64,000 bases of DNA, taken from contig NOKP01000007.1 in assembly GCA_002682825.1 (NCBI GenBank), forward strand, positions 868,001 to 932,000. The letters run 5' to 3'. The DNA is from Neonectria sp. B-13 (taxonomy: Eukaryota > Ascomycota > Sordariomycetes > Hypocreales > Nectriaceae). The translations under genes were made by a program, and so were the position numbers. Position 1 is the stretch's first letter. Each line of letters begins with the position of its first letter. The notes below the pieces were generated by a model that saw only the letters and a program-made list of their open reading frames with translations, did not search any database and had not been told where the DNA came from. Positions 11,306 to 23,527 of this stretch are shown here, piece by piece.

Positions 11306-14031
11306 GTGTCCGCGGGGGCTGCCCGGTCGCTTTTTCCTGATGGGGAATTGAACGGCAAGCTGCAGTTACATGCTGTGGTGGTTACCCCTAACTACGCTGT
11401 CTTGTACGGATAATGCTGATCTAGTGTACCGCAATTAATGTTCAAGGGAGGAGAGTGGTCTACTGTACTACGTCGTAAATGCAGACTAGATCTTCCATGT
11501 CAGCATTGATGGCATGCTGGCTCTCGGTGTTGATGCTTCTCTTTCTGCTCTCCCCTTCTCGCCTTGCTCTGGCTGTTGCTAAAAGTACATCCAATACGGT
11601 GAGGACTGGATAACAGTGACCGCTGACGGAGTGACGGTGGAACAGCCAGCATTCTTGAGCCCCCACGCCCTCACTCTGCCATCACGAAGCTATCTACTAG
11701 ACCACGCGCAAGCCCGCTTTTCGACCGAAAACCTTCCGACTATCCTCCTTCATCTCGACAGCCAGGACCACCTAGTCACGAGAATTCGTGTTGCGCCCGC
11801 AAACAGTTTCAAAACCCAGCGTTCCATATCCCATGCCCGATGCCGGCGTCATCTATCCTGCGCTTGTTCTCGGAATCGGTAACTGCGGTGCTCCAGCGCG
11901 GGCCGATTTGTATACTCTCCGGGCGTTGCATCATCGCCCTCGGCCACCAAGTACCAGGCCACGTCAGGCGTCTTCTAGGGTTCCAGATGCCCCGTAGTAT
12001 CAATGCATACAACGCGGGTGCAAGCGGCTCGGCATTGCTTGATTTCTTGGGGGTTCCTTGCCAAGATCAGCCCGACGAATGATTGAAGGCAGCCAAGGCT
12101 CTTAGTCGATGATAACGTATCTCAAGTGTTTGTAATGGCTACTCTCGGCACTACAAGAGTGGGTGCTAATAGTAGTCAGAGGGCGATCTTCACCACGATG
12201 CCAGTATCTGGCTAGACCTCCTTGCATGGTTAACACAGCCCCAAAGGCTTATACTCGGCGTCACCGACTAGGAGACACAAGATAAAGCTTCGCAACGGAG
12301 CCACTTCAGTCACTCTTACTGGATGCTATGTGACTTTACCATCAACCTAGCTCGGTCTTTCTCTTTCTATTTAACTGATAAGAGCTGGAGTAACGACAGA
12401 GAATTACAACAGGCGTTTCATGGATCCGGCTCTTCAGCTTCAATTATGAGTCCATGATTTGGAATTCGAATTGTGACATTGTTGTAAACAAAGTTTATAC
12501 TTCTACAAAATCCCAAGGCCTTGGATCCTGCAGCTTACTCATTCTCGCAACAGGTCGGGTCGCCGTTCTGACCCTCTACTGCCACCATGGAAACCAAACC
12601 CTTAGCATCCGCTCTCACTTTTACCCGTTTTTGGAAGTATGTTGATATCTCAATTTCAATATTGTTCCCTACACAATGTGGGATATAGAGTCATTACCCT
12701 ACCTAAACAACTAAACGCCGTATTTATCTTCACCTTCGATATGTATGTGTAAAAACTATAGCCACGGCCAGATAGATTGCGATTTAAGTATTGAACGCAG
12801 GTTTGTGAAGTCTGCGATCGAAAGAGAGGTCTGCAAACTGAGAAATGCCGTAAGAAGTCCCGATATCGAAGATAGATTGGTTGTGGTACTTTCATATCTG
12901 TAGTTGGACTAAGAATGATTCGCAAACTCCTTTTTCTTGACCGAAATGGTTGTGGTCCTTGCAGGGCCAAGTTGGATGTTACAATTTTCTTTGTCCTGTC
13001 TTAGACCGGGTCTCCGTAAGAATGTATGAGTGTCCGTGGACGCCTGCCACAGATTGATGCGTCGGTCTTACAGCGGTGGTTAACAAAGAGTACTGAGACT
13101 CAATCCGCTAAATTTACACTGACACGCATCAACTTAATGCTTTTACGTTCACGTTGTAGTCTACCGTAGATTCTCAAAATCATAGCTCCAGTTTTCCCCA
13201 TCAGCGCAAAAGACGGCTGATTATTAGACAACGGGACGATTTCCAGGGTAGCTTGTACTCCAGCACGCTTGAGCTTTCTTGAACAAATCTTCATCCTAAG
13301 CCGAGCGACTTGAGGCAAATGGATCACACTTGCGTTATTTTTACCCAGTATTTAGTGAGTACTTGACCAAGTTGTCACCGGGATAAGTTTCGTCGACAAG
13401 CCTTGTAAAATATTCACTACGTTGCGACAAGGGGCCGTCGTTCGCGTTTCGGCGGGACTCATCGCACGCGGTTGTTACTGAAATGGAAAGCGGAATCATC
13501 AATTGCACAAGAAAATTCAAGAACGCCCTGCCTTAAAACCAAAACAAAAGCACCTCCAATCCTCAAGAGATACTCACTTCTCCTTTGCCTGGCATATCAT
13601 CAACTGCCGACGCCAATTGAGATACCGGTAAAGGGCAACGATTTGGTAAGAACTGGCCCCACGTTTGACGGCCCCACCTTTAGAGCCCCGCCATGGCACG
13701 CGTGAAGAGTCCCGATGAAAGCTGTGTAGAGCGCAAGAAGGAGTGTTTTACTGAAAAGGAAGTTGGTACACATGTAACGTTAAGACATGGTTCTTGTCAA
13801 GTAGGCCTTCTTGAACGAGTTAACACTTTCTTGATAGCTCGTGGGAGGCTAAAGAAACGGGCTGTTGGCGTGGAGCAAGGTTATTCCGAGTCCGGACATC
13901 CATCCCACTTTCAATTGCAGCTGGCGAAAGGACCCCGCGGTCATGGACATTTTTTTCACCCCGCAACCGAGACGACGACGCCAAAGCGCAATTTGCTTTG
14001 AAGCCGACGCGCAGCGCAGCATTCTTTCACC
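11306..14031. other. Intergenic, no gene recognised; promoter of the purine gene at its right end
   Basis: No frame with family motifs was found on either strand. The last few hundred bases before 14032 must hold the promoter and 5' untranslated region of the phosphoribosylformylglycinamidine synthase gene. Confidence 0.5.
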
Positions 14032-17000
14032 ATGCACCAGGTTCTGGTCGGCGAGTCGTGCTTCACGGCTTCGGAGCTGCAGAAGCTCGTGCAGCGAATT
14101 AACGATCAGGGCGCTGCCAAGGTCGCTAACCTCTCCGGCTCGTGGCAATACTACGTCGATATCGAGTCCGAGGATCCGGCCGTTCTCGGCAAGGTCAAGC
14201 AAATTCTCCAAGCCATTGACGAGCCCACGAACACTGCCTCGACCGGAACTGATGGAAAGACTGCCGAAGTCTTCATCTCCCCCCGCAACCAGTCGCCATG
14301 GAGCTCCAAGGCCTCCAGCATTGCCCTCGTCTGCGGGCTGAAGACCGTGAACCGCATCGAGCGAGGCCGAGCCGTCCGCATCGAATTCGAGGAGGAATAC
14401 AAGGGAGAACAGGATTTGGTCTTCCGAGATGTCATCTACGACCGCATGACCGAGCTTTTCAGCACCTCGCCTCCCGTTCTCGACGTCATGTTCGCTCATG
14501 GCACCCGAAGCCCTCTGGTTGTTGTTGATATCTTTTCTGATGGACGCGGTCCTCTGATTGCTCTCGAAGAGCACAACAAGAAAGCTGGGCTTGGCCTTGA
14601 CAAGCCAAACATGGAATACCTGGTCAAGCAATATGCCGCTCTTGGACGATCGCCCGTATGAGTCACTTTACAAACTCTGGAACCAATGACTAACCCGTCT
14701 TGGCATAGAATGATGTTGAGCTGTTCATGTTTGCCCAAGTCAACTCGGAGCATTGCAGGCACCATGTTTTCAATGCGTCCTGGACGATCGATGGCGTGAA
14801 CAAGCCGAACAGTCTCTTTGGCATGATCAAGAACACTCACAAGAAGAACCCCGAGTACGTTATCAGCGCCTACTCCGATAACGCAGCCGTGTAAGTGCTA
14901 TCCCATTTTCCTCTCATATTCGATGAGCAATAAGGCTACGGGCCGATTGGGAATATATCGTCTTATTTAGTAGGTCATTACTGACATTGGCATGGTAGTA
15001 TGGATGGTGATGAGGGTAACTACTGGGCTCCGGACTACTCCACCGGCAGTTGGAAGCTCACCAAGGAGGTCGTTCAGCCTCTGATTAAGGTTGAGACGCA
15101 CAACCACCCGACTGCAATTTCTCCCTTCCCCGGTGCTGCGACTGGAAGCGGAGGTGAGATTCGTGATGAGGGTGCCGTTGGGAGAGGTTCCTCGCCCAAG
15201 GCCGGTCTCTGCGGTTTCTGGGTCTCTGATCTGTTGATCCCTGGCAAGAAGCAGCCCTGGGAGGTTGATATCGGAAGGCCAGCACACTACGCTTCGAGTC
15301 TTGACATTATGCTCGAAGCACCCATTGGCTCTGCACGATTCAACAACGAGTTTGGTCGTCCTGCCCTGACTGGCACTTTCCGAACTCTTCTCACCAACGA
15401 GGCCGATTCTGACGCTCCCGAATACCGTGGTTACCACAAGCCAATCATGGTCAGTTTGCGAAAATACTGTTTTATGAAGGCATTTTGGAACAAATCTTCT
15501 AACGGATGTCAAAGATTGCTGGTGGTATTGGAAGTGTTCGACCTCAACACGCCCTCAAGGAAGACGCCCATGTTGAAGATGGAGCTCACGTAAGATCCCT
15601 TCCCCTTCATTGGTTCATGGGTAAACTGAATTTCAACTGTTGATTCCCTATCCAAGCCCCTTGTTGTTTGCCATTGAATATCTAACCTCTACTGTTATAG
15701 GTCATTGTTCTAGGAGGTCCTGCTATGCTGATCGGACTTGGTTCGTAATACTCTGCACATGGCCTAGCCTTTGAAACAACTAACCGCCAGAATAGGAGGT
15801 GGCGCTGCCTCATCCAACACTGGCACCGAAGCTACCGCGGATCTCGACTTTGACAGTGTTCAGCGAGGAAACCCCGAGCAGGAGCGACGTGCCCAGATGG
15901 TCATCAACACCTGTGTTGCTTTAGGCCCCGAGAGCCCTATCGCTTTCATTCACGATGTGGGCGCTGGTGGTCTCTCTAACGCGCTTCCCGGTGAGTAACA
16001 CCTGACTGATTTGGAAATCAAAACAACAATGCTAATAGCACCCAGAGCTTGTAAAGGACGCTGGATTTGGCGGCAAGTTTGAGCTTCGACAAGTCGAAAG
16101 CGCCGACAACTCTATGTCCCCTCTTCAGGTACGTACTAATTGCAATATCTAGAACGTTCAGGACTAACGACCTTTGACGTAGATTTGGTGTAACGAGGCG
16201 CAAGAGCGATACGGTACGCGCCCTTTACCCTAAATACTCTCGCCTGTCCATGGCTAACTCCTTAACTCCAGTTCTCCTTGTCAACCAAGATGGTCTCAAC
16301 CGTTTCACCAGCATCTGCCGAAGAGAGCGCTGCGGATTCTCCGTCGTTGGAACTGCTGTTTCTCACGCCGAGGACGGTGCTGCCAAGCTTATCCTGACTG
16401 ATCGCGAGCCAACCATCCAACCCCCAATTGATCCCATCAACCTCCCCATGGAAGTTCTCTTCCCCCCTGGTCGAAGAATTTCTAAGGATGTCCAGACAGT
16501 TCAGAAGAATCTGCGTCCCTTTGACGCGGTGAAGAGCCTCACGGAACATTGTGGCACATCCGATCTTAGCGAGATGGTCACTAAGGCCACCGAGCTCGTA
16601 TTCAACCTTCCCTCAGTTGGTTCCAAGAGCTTCCTCATCACCATCGGTGATCGTACAGTTGGCGGGCTGTCGGTTCGAGATCAACTTGTCGGTCCTTGGC
16701 AGACTCCCGTTGCAGACGTTGCCGTCACCCTGACCAGCTTTGGCATCGACGAAAAGACCCGTCGTGGAGAAGCTATGGCCATGTAAGCAACCCAAGTGCA
16801 TTGATCATACGAAAATAGCGTCTAACTGCTTTGTAGGGGAGAGAAGCCGACTCTTGCTCTGGTATCCGCCGCTGCCTCTGCCCGAATGGCTGTCGCTGAG
16901 AGTTTGATGAACCTTGGCGCTGCTGACATCAAGCCTGGGCCCGTCAATGGAGACTTGAAGCGTGTCAAGCTCTCTGCTAACTGGATGGCCGCCGTCGGTC

Positions 17001-19004
17001 ACCCCGGAGAGGGCGCAGCGCTGTACGAAGCAGTTGAGGCCATCGGTTTGGAACTTTGCCCTCAGCTGGGCATCTCCATTCCCGTTGGCAAGGACTCGCT
17101 CTCCATGAAGGCTTCTTGGAAAGACAAGGAGACTTCGGAGTCCAAGACCGTTACTGCCCCAGTTTCTCTAGTTATCTCTGCTTTCAGTCTAGTCGAGGAT
17201 GTGCGGAGCACTTGGACTCCTCAACTCCGACGAGTCGAAGAGGTTGGCGACAGTCTTCTTGTCTTCGTTGATCTTGCCCAAGGTTTCAATGCTATGGGTG
17301 GCTCTGCTTTGGCTCAGTGTCTTGGCCAGATTGGAAACGAGGTTCCTGACGTTCGGGATGCTGAGCTGATCCGCGACTTCTTCGACGCTTTGTGGCAATT
17401 GCACCAGGTATGTTTCTTCAGCTTGCAAGGTAACCAACCGACTACTAACACCTAATTTAATAGGAGGACGTTGTCCTTGCCTATCACGATCGCTCGGATG
17501 GAGGTCTGCTTACTACCGTTGCCGAGATGATGTTTGCCGGTCGATGCGGAGCTGAAATCTCCCTCGATAACGTTGCTGAATCCGACGACAAGGTTCTCGA
17601 CACTCTGTTCAACGAAGAGCTTGGTGCCGTGTTCCAGATTCGCCGAGGCGACGAAACCAGATTCAAGCGGTGCTTCGCTACCTGCGGTCCCCCTCATGGC
17701 TTGATCAGGACGATCGGCTACGTCAGGCCTACGTCTAAGCAGTCTCTTCTTGTCAAGTATAAGACCAAGACGGTTGTTGAACTCGACCGAGTCCAGATGC
17801 AGCAATGGTGGTCGAGCACGTCCTACGAAATGCAGAAGCTCCGTGACGACCCAGCTTGTGCACAGTCCGAGTTCGATTCCATTAACGACCTCAAGGATCC
17901 CGGTCTTCACTTCAAGTTAAAGTTTGACCCCGCAGATGTTAGCCTACCGGCTCTGACCAGCCTCAAGAGCCTGGTCTTTAAGCCTAGAGGTAAGCGTTTT
18001 CCGGTGATTGATTCAACGAACCTTTGTTAACGTGGGTGAAAATAGTTGCTATCTTGAGAGAGCAGGGTGTCAACGGCTACGCCGAAATGGCCTTTGCTTT
18101 CCGAGCTGCAGGATTCGATGCTGTTGACGTCCACATGTCCGACATTTTGGACGGATTCTCGCTGGATGGGTTCCGTGGCTTGGCTGCTTGTGGCGGTTTC
18201 TCATATGGGTAAGATATCACCGAGACGACCCATTCGATGCAAGTCACAAGTACTGATAGTGATGTTTTAGTGATGTTCTTGGTGCTGGTAATGGGTGGGC
18301 TCAGTCCATCCTTATGCACGATGGCGCACGAAGGACCTTTGAGTCCTTCTTCAAGCGACCTGACACATTCTCGTTCGGTGTCTGCAACGGTTGCCAGATG
18401 CTTACCAGAAGTACGATAATCCCCAAGCTCGTCGTTCAAAGATTAATTACTAATTGCGAGTGTTATAGTCAAGGAGCTGATTCCTGGAGCCGAGCACTGG
18501 CCTACCTTTGGTACGTCTCTACTCTACATTATTGCAGCATCGATGACCAAATACTGACTCTGTGATAAAGTTGAGAATGCGAGCTCGCAGTTTGAGGGCA
18601 GATACACGATGGTGACTGTCCACGACAAGTCGGATAACTCGGTCTTCTTCTCCGGCATGAGCGGTTCCTCGCTCCCTATCGTCGTATCCCACGGCGAAGG
18701 CCGAGCCGAGTTCTCCTCCGATAGCGACCTACAATCGGTTAATGACGATGGACTTCTTCCCCTCCGCTACGTCGACAACTACGGACATGTCACGGAGAAG
18801 TACCCCGCCAACCCCAACGGTAGCCCTCAGGGCATTGCCGGCGTGAAGAGCAAGGATGGCCGTGTCGTGGCCATGATGCCTCATCCGGAGCGAACCATCA
18901 TGGCCGATGTGGGATCGTGGAAGCCCGAAGATCAGCTTGCCGAGTGGGGTCAGTTTGGACCTTGGTTCCAGCTGTTCCTGAACGCACGCAAGTGGGTTGG
19001 CTAG
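14032..19004 (+). CDS. ade6: Phosphoribosylformylglycinamidine synthase (FGAM synthase)
   Basis: Fifteen exons: 14032..14655, 14709..14890, 14999..15449, 15515..15589, 15701..15740, 15796..15990, 16046..16128, 16183..16213, 16272..16782, 16837..17407, 17464..17989, 18046..18208, 18271..18410, 18469..18510, 18571..19004. They give 1355 residues, very close to yeast Ade6 (1358). The enzyme converts FGAR, ATP and glutamine to FGAM, step four of de novo purine synthesis, in the cytosol. Visible motifs are [20 protein letters not shown], the ATP-grasp-like [20 protein letters not shown], a second catalytic half with [15 protein letters not shown], and a C-terminal class I glutamine amidotransferase with the nucleophile Cys at about residue 1189 ([10 protein letters not shown]) and PHPERT near the end. 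Every splice join restores conserved sequence. Some exons are tiny (31, 40 and 42 nt). The gene looks intact and functional. Confidence 0.97.
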
Positions 19005-19408
19005 GTAGTCTATGTTGGGATAGGTTGTTCATTGAAAGGTGTTTTGGGACTTGATGATTTTACGGGTATATGGATGGATGGATGGATGAAAGCAGAAAAA
19101 ATCGATACTGTTTGTCAGTAGATGAAGTTTCGCATATAGAAATTGTAGCAAGTTGTATTTGAAGGCGCCGTGTGCCATACGTAAAGTGAGTGTTGTTGAC
19201 GTTGCTTGGCTCTCAGATTTGTAGAGTGAAATTAGTGGAGATTCTAATCCAAGGACAGGATCCAAATCACCCGCAAGTAGCCAGCGAATAAAAGCGCCAA
19301 CCAGAGACCGAAATCAAGCGAACAAAAAGGGTCAGTCAATCAATCAATCAAGCGATCGGTGACCATCATTTCGAATGGCAAAAAAAAACGTCTCGCAAAA
19401 AGAACGTA
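19005..19408. other. 3' flank of the purine gene
   Basis: Contains a (GGAT)n run of about four units near 19071-19088, probably in the 3' untranslated region, and nothing else recognisable. The plus-strand A5 at 19397-19401 is the Pol III terminator (T5) of the minus-strand tRNA. Confidence 0.5.
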
Positions 19409-19509
19409 TGTTCCCGCGGGGTTTCGAACCCCGGACCTTGACATTACACCATAAATCAACAGATCATTGAATTATAAGAGTCACGCGGTAACCACTCCGC
19501 TACGGGAAC
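19409..19509 (-). tRNA. tRNA-Ile(UAU) with a 28-nt intron
   Basis: Minus strand. The acceptor GTTCCCG pairs with CGGGAAC and the discriminator is A. The D stem is GCGG..CCGC. The anticodon loop is CTTATAA, giving anticodon TAT after T33, and the T arm CGGGG-TTCGAAA-CCCCG is perfect. Exon length is 73 nt, and the extra 28 nt follow position 37/38, the normal place for a nuclear tRNA intron. One T-T mismatch is seen at the bottom of the anticodon stem (31/39). A T5 Pol III terminator follows within 10 nt. tRNA-Ile(UAU) also carries an intron in yeast. Anticodon assignment is the only uncertain point. Confidence 0.82.
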
Positions 19510-20583
19510 TAGGTACGCGATCCAAAAGTCTGTTAACACTACCTAATAGACAAGGCAGTGCATGACTCGCGCCCCGATCTGCTTTGAGGTTCAGATCTCG
19601 CATCAACAAATCGACGCTGCACCCTGAATGTCAGCGACACGGCGTCTTGCGGTGGGGGACTTTAAATGTGAACATGCAAAGATTTATGAATCTGTATAAT
19701 GTTCCCTTTTTAGTGACTTTTGGTTAACCATCAAGGACCTGCACCGTCCATGGGTTGAGCAGTGGTAGTAGACATGTGCACGGAAACCCCCAAGAATCAT
19801 CGCGTTACCTCCATTTCAGCATTTGCGAGCACCTTGACAGAAACAGGGGGCCGGGGCGTTATCACAGGATACGGCAAGCATGGCGTAAATCACGCCACGA
19901 TGAAAGATATCTCAAACGATTTGGACTCTTCAAAAGTCTATGTGCATGCATTTGGACTTGCGATATAATCCAGATTTCTGTACTTTATTCCTAGTGCGTG
20001 ATTGATTATCCTGTCAACCTTAATTAAGTTCCCCCACTTCGATATATGATTGATCCCAACTTTTTTTGATCGATTAAAGAGCTATTCTACCATACTCCGA
20101 CCTCTCTGTACCACACTAACTTTTCGTTACCTGGGCAGGTGTCAGTCAAGCTACTCGGGCGTTCGCTGATTGGCAATTACTACATTATGAATTTAGTTGC
20201 TGTTATATTTCATTCATTATTGATCGACGACTTCACACCCCAGGAACCCGATTTCGGATGCTCTAGCGGAGCGGCGAGCGGCGCGGGATCCGGACTCCGA
20301 GCACACTGGACTACCCACGCATTCTTCATACTTCATACGTTAGTTATGCGCAACTCCATGAGATTATCTTATCTGGTGGTATGATTAGATTGAGTAAGGG
20401 CCGTAATGGCAAACAGCACTCCACGCTTCGGACGAATGGTGTAGGGTCCGTCAGTTGTTGACTGATTGATACGAGCGTGGGCAGCTCTCTACATACATTA
20501 GAATATTAAAATAGTAGGTTATGCAATGGTCGTGAGGCTTCAGACGTCGATTACCAAGATCTGTTCGACAGTCGACTTTCAAT
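19510..20583. other. Intergenic; one short unrecognised open frame
   Basis: AT-rich. The frame 19762-19968 plus has balanced codon use (for example ISAFASTLTETGGRGV, then GYGKHGVNHATMKD), but I cannot assign it, and it may be a fragment or chance. Nothing else is supported. Confidence 0.35.
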
Positions 20584-21280
20584 ATGACAGATAAAATAGC
20601 GCCCGTGGGCAACCCGATCGCTCCTTTCGATATTGGAGAGCCTATGAAAGACGAAGGGCAGAAGATGAAAAAGGGGTACGTTTGGCTGAGGCAGTAACTC
20701 TGTCTTGGACCAAGAAGCCGTTAATCATTACCTGCACCTAGTGAACAACCATACCGTCAAAAAGAGGCATTAGATACCCTCGTTGCTAATACCCAGAAAG
20801 CATATGGCTTATTTACTTTGTGCAAGCCTCCAATACAATATCACATCCAATTTTGCGCCCTACATCACCAGCGACTTTGAAGGGCACTCGCTCCTCGTCG
20901 TCATCGCTACCATGACCAGCATCATGCGCGAAGCTTGTACTATACCGGTTGCTAAGATACTCAATATATGGGACCGCATAATTGGCGCTACTTTGATTAT
21001 GACTATCGCGATGATCGGCTTGATTGTAATGGCGTCCTGCAACGATATTGCCACCTACTACGCCGCACGGGTCAATTACTTATGAAACCAAGTTACCTCA
21101 TAGCCTGACATGCTTCCTAGGCCTTCTATTCCGTTGGATTCACCGGTGTCATTTTCTCCGTCGATGTCTTGACGTCCGATACGTCTTCGATGCGAAACCG
21201 AGGCCTCGAGACACATCGCACCCCATCAAGAATCATCTTCTTCATGGCTCAGCATATAGCAAAGCAGCACAATGAAAATG
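20584..21280 (+). pseudogene. Degenerate siderophore-iron transporter (MFS, MirB/Sit1-type) fragment
   Basis: An ATG at 20584 opens a hydrophilic N-terminus (MTDKIAPVGNPIAPFDIGEP), followed by a plausible 66-bp intron (20676-20741, GTACG to CTAG). The frame then reads EQPYRQKEALDTLVANTQKA. It must shift, probably twice, to pass through IWLIYF and then NITSNFAPYITSDFEGHSLL and NIWDRIIGATLIMTIAMIGL. After a second intron-like gap (about 21070-21119) comes FYSVGFTGVIFSVDVLTSD with DTSSMRNRGL. These blocks are helices 1 to 4 of the siderophore-transporter family, which normally has about 600 residues and 14 helices. The rest is missing. It is a truncated, frameshifted relic that cannot make a transporter. 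Confidence 0.75.
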
Positions 21281-23017
21281 TGTTTGAAATCAAAAATTAG
21301 GCTTCCCCCCAATGGCCCGGGAGAAACTGATTTTCAAACCTCCATGCGAGTTCCCCAATTCTTGAGCTGGAGACCTCGGAAGTAAGAAAGTTTCCATGGG
21401 AAAGTATGAAGAAGAATGAATTACACGCAGGGCGAACGTAGGTTATATACTCCTCGAGGAGGCGCAGCATGTGACCGAAGGATTGCAGAGTCATCATGGG
21501 CTGAGAGCGGCATCAGGCAGTGATGGATGCCTGCATCAGCCGCAGATGCAGGGTGGGTCGAGATAGGAGCTAACAAGTGACAGCCAACGAACGTACGAAA
21601 TATTGTCAGGTAAAATTGAATTTGAGACGTATGAAAGCGGGGCTGAATGAACGTCTCCATCGTTTATTACGTGACAATTATTGGTTTCCGGATGATGCGG
21701 GACAGAGGGCTTGCATCGGTTTGTCCCCAGCTACAACTAGCATGTAGGCAGGAGTAACCAGTCTGATATCGAGATCTTAGAACTAATAGTATCGTCTAGC
21801 AACTTCTGTCCAGATATTTCCCACTACCAGTCATACCCTAAAACTTGTCATTTATCTGCCTAAAGCCTATTTATTCACTGCACAAAGGGTCAAAAGCTGC
21901 AGCTCGAGGTCCATCACCTCTAAAATTAAAGATTAAAACCCTGCTACGGCTCTCCCCGTCAGGCGGATTCATAAAAGTCCTTCGTTAGACTACACGTAGT
22001 CATAACTAGTAGTAAATTTAGCACGAACAAACATCACCACAGTGTAGACGGTGTCACGATGGACGCCTAAAGGCTTCGACGACGAAAGCCTGGCCTCCGG
22101 GCGAAGGCCGATGTTCAAAATTTACCATATGTTCCTCATCGCTGCTGTTGCTTCGGATTTAATGAGGTGTTGCGTTAAATAGAGGCCAAATCCCACACCG
22201 GGGAGGGGGTTTATGCTCAGGGCTTCCCCTCTTCGGCGGCCTGAGGTCCATCATCTGTGTTACATGCAGCTGTGCCTGTCGAACCAATCAAGAGACAATA
22301 AGCGGACGAGCTCCATGCTGCTTCAGAAAGCTGATGTTGCTCATTCGAGCGTCTTGTCTTTTTTCAAGCAGGGATGTACGTACCGAGTCTACAGAATGAA
22401 TACACTATTTTGTACCTCGCTAGGGGTTACGACAAAGAGCGTCGTAGTGCAGGTATCTGCTCTTGGCTTGTATGCTGATGATATTTGAACACGATCGATA
22501 GTCACATAAGCTACTAAAGGCGAGGTGATCTTTGTGAAATCAAAGTGTGTTCAGTGTCGTTATTAAGAGTGTTAAGAAGCGTCAGAAGCCTTCCGAAAGT
22601 GAGTGATCAGTGGGGCATGTACCTCATTGTGTGAGGATAGGTACTCAACAGTCAGCCTAAAGTGCAGTTTTGAGTAGCAGATATGACTGCTCAGCCGACT
22701 CCAAGTCACAATGGCGAGGCTTCCTACATGATTGGCTATAAACATTCAGAGATTTGCGAGAATGAGGCGAGGGGGAGAAAGGATTGGCGCACACTGTTTC
22801 AGAGGGTGCGTCTCTTGTCGCCACGCCTTTGTAAGTATATATAGTGACGAAAATGTTCGAGTGACTCTCCTGATTCTTTTTTTACAAGACCATGTATCAA
22901 CCCCTCTTGTTGTGTCGACCTTTTTCTCCTCAAAGAGAATTCGACCTTCGCCTTCACCTTCCCTTCGTTCAAGGCGGTTTCATCGTCTCCAGTCTCTAGG
23001 CCAGTGACCTAACAAGC
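21281..23017. other. Intergenic, no gene recognised
   Basis: AT-rich sequence with short random frames only. The promoter of the small Cys/His gene at 23018 should lie at its right end, where a TATATATA-like stretch (about 22835) and a CT-rich tract (22940-22990) are seen. Confidence 0.5.
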
Positions 23018-23527
23018 ATGTCATCTTACCAATGCCAGTTTGGAGGCTGTACCTTCCGTCGCGAGAACGCGAGCTGGTACTGTGAGCGACGTAAGTACGA
23101 GTCGCGCAAAACTCATACTTCTACTGCCACATTTTATCTCTGAGGTTTACGTCTATATGTACATCCAAATGCTAATGCATTTCCGCATTAAATCATGATA
23201 GACACTTGCAGTAGCCCGATCAGCCAGTGCAAGCAAGCAGTAGCGTGGGATGGTGCCGAGAGGTGTCGATTACGTGAGTCTCCTCCATGACAGAAAGTCA
23301 GCTCCCTACTAACAGGTGTCTTGCATTTTCTAGACAAATGTAGCGTTGAGGAGTGCCCGCTATCCAGATGGAAGGGTCCAAAGGGCTATGCGGCTTACTG
23401 CTCTTCACGTGAGTGTTGCAATCCCTTGTAGTTCAACTTGTTGAAAAGATTGTCTAAATTCGTAGCAGACTACCACCCGTCGACAGTTCCAGCTTCAAGT
23501 GGGGATGATTGCTGTGTGGTGCTGTGA
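23018..23527 (+). CDS. Small Cys/His-rich protein built from three exon-encoded CCCH modules
   Basis: Four exons, 23018..23090, 23202..23273, 23334..23408, 23469..23527, giving 92 residues. Introns are 111, 60 and 60 bp with GTAAGT, GTGAGT and GTGAGT donors. Each of the first three exons encodes one module of the form C-x4 or 6-C-x(n)-C-x2-H: C..GGC...WYCERH, C.....QC...RCRLH, C...EC...YCSSH. All three introns are phase 1 and fall at the same place, inside the His codon (C|AC), so the modules look like tandem exon duplications. No signal peptide or membrane segment is visible. The pattern suggests a small metal-binding, probably zinc, protein; this is inference. Similar Cys/His repeats occur in uncharacterised fungal proteins. 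The last exon adds a short tail ending CCVVL. Confidence 0.72.
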
